A DNA stretch of 64,000 nt from Massilia sp. HP4 (GTDB lineage Bacteria; Pseudomonadota; Gammaproteobacteria; Burkholderiales; Burkholderiaceae_D): the NCBI RefSeq assembly GCF_005222695.1, contig NZ_STGG01000005.1, positions 1 through 64,000 of the forward strand. The letters are read 5' to 3'. A program made the translations under genes and the position numbers. Shown piece by piece: positions 60,424 through 64,000 of the stretch. Below the pieces are notes generated by a model. It saw only the letters and a program-made list of their open reading frames with translations. It made no database searches and was not told the DNA's origin. The first letter of the stretch is position 1; every line of letters begins with the position of its first letter.

Positions 60424-61956
60424 ATGACTGACAAGCGTCCAACGCTCTCCCTGAAACCCAAGGCCAGGCCGGCCGCCGACCGCCGCGCCACGGGCGCGGT
60501 AGGCCGCAATCCGGGGCAGGGCGGCCAGGGCGCCGCAGGTCGTGGCAGCGGCAAGCCGGGACCGGCCGCATCGGGCCAGCCGCGCCCGGCGCGTGAGGAA
60601 CCGCGCCTGCGCCAGAGCCATGAGGTCAAGGTTGCCCCCCAGCGCGACTACCGGCCCGACCTCAAGACCGATTCGCTGGCGCTGGCCCTGCTGGGCGCCG
60701 CCAGTGCGGTGGCCCGCGTGCGCGGCGGCAGCGCCCTGCCGCAGGCCCTGGCCGCCGTGTTCGCGTCGTACGACGCCACGCCCCAGGCGCGCGGCGCGAT
60801 CCAGGACATCGCCTACCGCACCATGCGCCAGCTGGGCCGCAGCGAGACCCTGCTGGGCCTGATGACGAGCAAGGCGCCCGAGCCGCCGATGCTGGGCGGC
60901 CTGTTGTGCGCGGCCCTGTCCCTGCTCGATCCGCCCGAGGGCCAGCCGGCGCCCTATGAGGCATTTACCGTGGTCGACCAGGCCGTCGGCGCGGCCGCGG
61001 CCCACCCCGATTTTGCCCATGCCAAGGCGATGGTCAATGCCGTGCTGCGGCGTTTCTTGCGCGAGCGCGAGGCGCTGGTCGAACAGGCGCTGCGCGAGCC
61101 GCTGGCGCGCTTCAATTACCCGCAGTGGTGGATCGACACCACGCGCGCGGCCTATCCGCGCGACTGGGAAGCCGTGCTCGCGGCCGGCAATGCGCATCCG
61201 CCATTGACCCTGCGTGTCAACGCGCGCAAGAGCGATGTTGGCGCTTACTTGCAGACCCTGGGCGACGCCGGCCTGCAGGCCGAGCAGGTGGGGCCAAACG
61301 CGGTGCGCCTGGCCCAGGCCATCAACGTGGCCCAGATCCCGGGCTTTGCCGATGGCGTGGTGTCGGTGCAGGATGCCGGCGCCCAACTGGCGGCGCCACT
61401 GCTCGACCTCAAGGACGGCATGCGCGTGCTGGACGCCTGCGCCGCCCCCGGCGGCAAGAGCGGCCATATCCTGGAAAGCGCCGACGTGCAACTGACCTCG
61501 GTCGACACCGATCCGGCGCGCCTGGCGCGGGTGGGCGATAACCTGGGCCGCCTGGGTCTCGAGGCGACCTTGCTGGCAGCCGACGCCGGCAGCCGCGACT
61601 GGTGGGATGGCGTCCAGTACGACCGCATCCTGGCCGATGTGCCGTGCACCGCCTCGGGCATCGTGCGCCGCCACCCGGATATCCGCTGGCTGCGCCGCAA
61701 GTCGGATACATCCCAACTTGCAACACTTTCTTCCAAAATACTCGACAATCTTTGGCAGATGTTGCTGCCCGATGGTAAATTGCTGTTCGTGACATGTTCG
61801 CTCTGGCCCCAGGAATCGGAGGCGCAGGCAGCCGCTTTCGCGGCTCGCCATGACGCGGTCCGCCTCGACGCGCCAGGCCAACTCCTGCCGCTCGGCGGCG
61901 CCGGACAGGATCATGACGGTTTGTTCTACGCCCTGTTCCAGAAGAAAGCGGCGTAA
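60424..61956 (+). CDS. rsmB: 16S rRNA (cytosine-967-C5)-methyltransferase RsmB
   Basis: I choose the ATG at 60424; an upstream in-frame ATG at 60391 adds 11 residues. The 510-residue enzyme starts with a basic, disordered 80-residue extension. A NusB-like domain (about 80-225) follows, then the Rossmann methyltransferase. Motifs are VLDACAAPGGKSGHILE (SAM), TSVDTDPARLARV, the catalytic Cys in ADVPCTASGIVRRHPDIRWLR and LLPDGKLLFVTCSLWPQE. It methylates C967 of 16S rRNA. Next to it are DUF4390 and an NtrY-like kinase, a recurring order in betaproteobacteria. Confidence 0.93.
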   Translation: MTDKRPTLSLKPKARPAADRRATGAVGRNPGQGGQGAAGRGSGKPGPAASGQPRPAREEPRLRQSHEVKVAPQRDYRPDLKTDSLALALLGAASAVARVRGGSALPQALAAVFASYDATPQARGAIQDIAYRTMRQLGRSETLLGLMTSKAPEPPMLGGLLCAALSLLDPPEGQPAPYEAFTVVDQAVGAAAAHPDFAHAKAMVNAVLRRFLREREALVEQALREPLARFNYPQWWIDTTRAAYPRDWEAVLAAGNAHPPLTLRVNARKSDVGAYLQTLGDAGLQAEQVGPNAVRLAQAINVAQIPGFADGVVSVQDAGAQLAAPLLDLKDGMRVLDACAAPGGKSGHILESADVQLTSVDTDPARLARVGDNLGRLGLEATLLAADAGSRDWWDGVQYDRILADVPCTASGIVRRHPDIRWLRRKSDTSQLATLSSKILDNLWQMLLPDGKLLFVTCSLWPQESEAQAAAFAARHDAVRLDAPGQLLPLGGAGQDHDGLFYALFQKKAA

Positions 61957-61999
61957 GTTCTTTGACACTACGCGCATTTTTTAAGGCCCCGGCTCACCC

Positions 62000-62575
62000 G
62001 TGACGTTACGATTTCTACGCCTCCTCGCCTGCCAGCTGATGCTGGCGATCGCGTGCGTTGCTGCGTGCGTACCGGCGCGGGCGGCCGACGGGATCGAGAT
62101 CGCCCGGGCCGCCATCGAAGCCAGCGACGATGGCTACCGGCTCAACACGGTCTACGATTTCGAGCTCAATAGCGGCCTGCGCGATGCGCTCCAGCACGGC
62201 GTGCAACTGCATTTCACCACCGAGATCGAGCTGGTGCGCCCGCGCTGGTGGTGGCGCGACGAGCGCGCGGTTTCGAGCAAGCGCACCATCCGCATTTCCT
62301 ACGACGTGCTCACGCGCCAGTATTACGTGACCGTGGTCGGCTCCTTCCAGGAGCGCTTCCAGACCTTCGAGGACGCCATGTTCATGGTGCGCCGGCCGAC
62401 GCGCTGGCTGATCGCGCCCAAGGGCAAGCTCAAGCCGGGCGAGGAGTATGAAGTCTCGCTGCGTATGTACATGGACCGCGAATACCTGCAGAAACCGCTG
62501 CAGGTCAACGCCTTCAACGATTCCGACTGGCGCCTGACTTCCAGCCGGAAGACCTTCATCTACCGTGCGGAGTAA
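62000..62575 (+). CDS. DUF4390 domain-containing periplasmic protein
   Basis: The start is GTG at 62000. The 191-residue product has a signal peptide (TLRFLRLLACQLMLAIACVA, to about residue 28) and a beta-rich domain. The RPRWWWRDERAVSSKRTIRISYDVLTRQYYV block and the end YLQKPLQVNAFNDSDWRLTS are the hallmarks of DUF4390, a family of unknown function. It lies between rsmB and an NtrY-like kinase, overlapping the latter by 11 bases, so it is probably cotranscribed. A role in that signalling pathway is only inferred. Confidence 0.9.
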   Translation: MTLRFLRLLACQLMLAIACVAACVPARAADGIEIARAAIEASDDGYRLNTVYDFELNSGLRDALQHGVQLHFTTEIELVRPRWWWRDERAVSSKRTIRISYDVLTRQYYVTVVGSFQERFQTFEDAMFMVRRPTRWLIAPKGKLKPGEEYEVSLRMYMDREYLQKPLQVNAFNDSDWRLTSSRKTFIYRAE

Positions 62576-64000
62576 ACCGGACAACCAGGTCTTGCGCTAC
62601 GCCCTGATGGTGGGCGGCGCCATGGTGTCGATCCTGCTGTTCCTGCTTGCCTCGGCCTCGGCCAATTCCGAATTCCTGGGCCGCTACTACGGCTGGCTGA
62701 TCGGCCTGAACGGCGCGGTGGCCTTCGTGCTGCTGGTGTTCGTAGTGGTCGCCCTCGGCCGCCTGTATTCGCGCTACAAGGCCGGCAAGTTCGGCTCGCG
62801 CCTGATGGCGCGGCTGGTGCTGCTGTTCGCCGGCATCGGCATCCTGCCTGGCCTCGTCATCTTCATGGTGTCGGTCAATTTCGTCTCGCATTCGATCGAC
62901 TCCTGGTTCGACGTCAAGATCGAGTCGGCCATCGAATCGGGCCTGAACCTGGGCCGCGCGGCGCTCGACGAATCGCTGGCCGAATTGGGCGCCACCGCGC
63001 AAACTGCCGCCGCGACCCTGGCCGGCCAGGGCGACATGAGCGCGCAACCGGTGCTGGCGCGCCTGCTGGCCGACACCAGCGGCCTGCAAAGCGCGATGCT
63101 GGTCGACGAGAAAGGCGCGGTGCTGGCCGCCGCCCTCGAAGACCGCGGCACCAACCTCGCGGCCGACGCTCCCAATGAACGCATGCTGCGCAGCGCCGCG
63201 ATGCCGGGCGGGTATGCGCTGGCCGAGGGCGGCGTCGACCGCGACCTGAATGAAGAAGCGCTCGATGGCGTCTCGAGCGCGCTGGACGCCGTCACCGGCC
63301 TGCGCCTGCGCGTGGTGCTGGCCGTACCCGAGCCGCCCGGCGCGCCGCCGCGCTACCTGCAGCTGCTGCAGTCGGTGCCGGTCAACCTGGCTTCGAATGC
63401 CGAGGTGCTGCGTTCGGCCTACAGCGAATACCGGCTGCGCCTGGAAGCGCGCACGGGCCTGCGCAAGATGTATATCGGGATGCTGTCCCTGACCCTGCTG
63501 CTGGCGATCTTCGGCGCGGTCGGCAGCGCCTTCCTCATCGCCGGCAACCTGGCGCAGCCGCTCCTGGTGCTGGCCGAGGGCACGCAAGCGGTGGCCGAGG
63601 GAGATTTGTCGCCGAGGCCGATCGTCGAGACGCGCGACGAACTGGGGACCTTGACGCAATCGTTCAATGCGATGACCGGCCAGCTGTTCGAAGCGCGCAG
63701 CGCGGTCGAACGCAACCGCGCCGCGCTGCAAAGCGCCAAGGCCCACCTGGAGTCGGTGCTGGCGAATATGTCGGCCGGCGTGATCGTGCTCGACGCCGAG
63801 GGCCTGGTGGTGAACTCGAACGACGCGGCCTATCGGATCCTGCAGGTCGAGCCGGGCGCGATGGCCGGGCCGCTGGCGAAGATACCGGGCCTGGAACACT
63901 TCTCGAACTGCATCACGCGCGCCTTCTCGGCCCAGAGCGCGCACTCGGCCGCCGAGCGGCGCAAGCGCGCCCACTGGCAGCAGCAGATCGAGATCCCGCG
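62565..64000 (+). CDS. NtrY-like sensor histidine kinase (N-terminal part)
   Basis: The gene starts at GTG 62565, overlapping the DUF4390 end, and runs off the window. The 478 visible residues have membrane segments near 16-35, 45-66 and 81-102, a periplasmic sensor part to about 300, another segment near 305-330, a HAMP linker (LVLAEGTQAVAEGDLSPRP) and the start of a PAS domain (LESVLANMSAGVIVLDAEGLVV). The arrangement and the order rsmB-DUF4390-kinase match NtrY-type nitrogen/redox sensors of betaproteobacteria. The HisKA and ATPase domains and an NtrX-type regulator would lie downstream. Confidence 0.88.
   Translation, partial: MRSKPDNQVLRYALMVGGAMVSILLFLLASASANSEFLGRYYGWLIGLNGAVAFVLLVFVVVALGRLYSRYKAGKFGSRLMARLVLLFAGIGILPGLVIFMVSVNFVSHSIDSWFDVKIESAIESGLNLGRAALDESLAELGATAQTAAATLAGQGDMSAQPVLARLLADTSGLQSAMLVDEKGAVLAAALEDRGTNLAADAPNERMLRSAAMPGGYALAEGGVDRDLNEEALDGVSSALDAVTGLRLRVVLAVPEPPGAPPRYLQLLQSVPVNLASNAEVLRSAYSEYRLRLEARTGLRKMYIGMLSLTLLLAIFGAVGSAFLIAGNLAQPLLVLAEGTQAVAEGDLSPRPIVETRDELGTLTQSFNAMTGQLFEARSAVERNRAALQSAKAHLESVLANMSAGVIVLDAEGLVVNSNDAAYRILQVEPGAMAGPLAKIPGLEHFSNCITRAFSAQSAHSAAERRKRAHWQQQIEIP

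Overview
The window looks like a chromosomal segment of a high-GC betaproteobacterium, most likely Oxalobacteraceae of the Massilia/Telluria/Janthinobacterium type. This is inferred from gene families and gene order rather than a search: a proteobacterial rRNA operon tail, DUF1840 and DUF4390 proteins, the betaproteobacterial type of gshA, the gshA-gshB-EIIA-HPr-EI block, metX-metW, the gatCAB/mre divergon, the argS-SPOR-SDR-birA-coaX operon and a PEP-CTERM protein. Most of the window is ordinary core genome, densely packed, with many 4-base start/stop overlaps.

Layout. 1-347: end of 23S rRNA, 5S rRNA and a strong terminator. 0.5-3.7 kb (minus): a DUF1840 protein, then a lipoprotein/ABC-ATPase/ABC-permease operon. 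3.9-8.3 kb is accessory and eroded: a molybdo-hydroxylase pair (iorA/iorB type) whose small Fe-S subunit has an internal out-of-frame deletion, a GlxA-type regulator, and a hipBA toxin-antitoxin locus whose toxin has also lost its middle while the HipB-like repressor and two operator palindromes remain. 8.3-9.8 kb: comM. 9.9-14.2 kb: a metal-stress divergon, czcE/DUF305/beta-propeller on the minus strand facing a CusR/CusS-like two-component pair, with a palindrome between them. 14.4-19.4 kb: an ABC ATPase, a large ABC permease fused to an M1 aminopeptidase, and a DUF5329 protein. 19.5-23.9 kb: a TPR protein, SirB2, a B12-dependent ribonucleotide reductase and UbiK.

24-26.7 kb: a nitrogen operon (TorF-type porin, glnK, amtB) behind a textbook NtrC site and -24/-12 promoter. 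26.8-32.5 kb: glutathione synthesis and an incomplete, probably regulatory PTS (EIIA-Man, HPr, EI), with a methyltransferase on the opposite strand between gshA and gshB. 32.6-40 kb: metX-metW, an M48 protease, a pseudouridine synthase, exonuclease III, a hybrid sensor kinase and pyrE. 40.0-43.0 kb: a single 992-residue SIR2-STAND NTPase with a helical C-terminal half. It resembles anti-phage defence proteins (Avs5/ThsA-like logic) and sits at the convergent junction of pyrE and gatB. It is the best candidate for a little-described system here.

43.1-53.7 kb: gatCAB (minus) divergent from the rod-shape operon mreB-mreC-mreD-mrdA-rodA-rlpA. 53.7-54.8 kb: a PEP-CTERM secreted protein with its own -24/-12 (sigma-54) promoter. 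54.8-60.2 kb (minus): argS, an FtsN-like SPOR protein, an SDR, birA, coaX and a second SPOR protein. 60.4-64 kb: rsmB, a DUF4390 protein and the start of an NtrY-like sensor kinase cut by the window edge. No tRNA, CRISPR array, insertion sequence or prophage was recognised. The very long antisense ORFs in this GC-rich DNA are treated as shadows.
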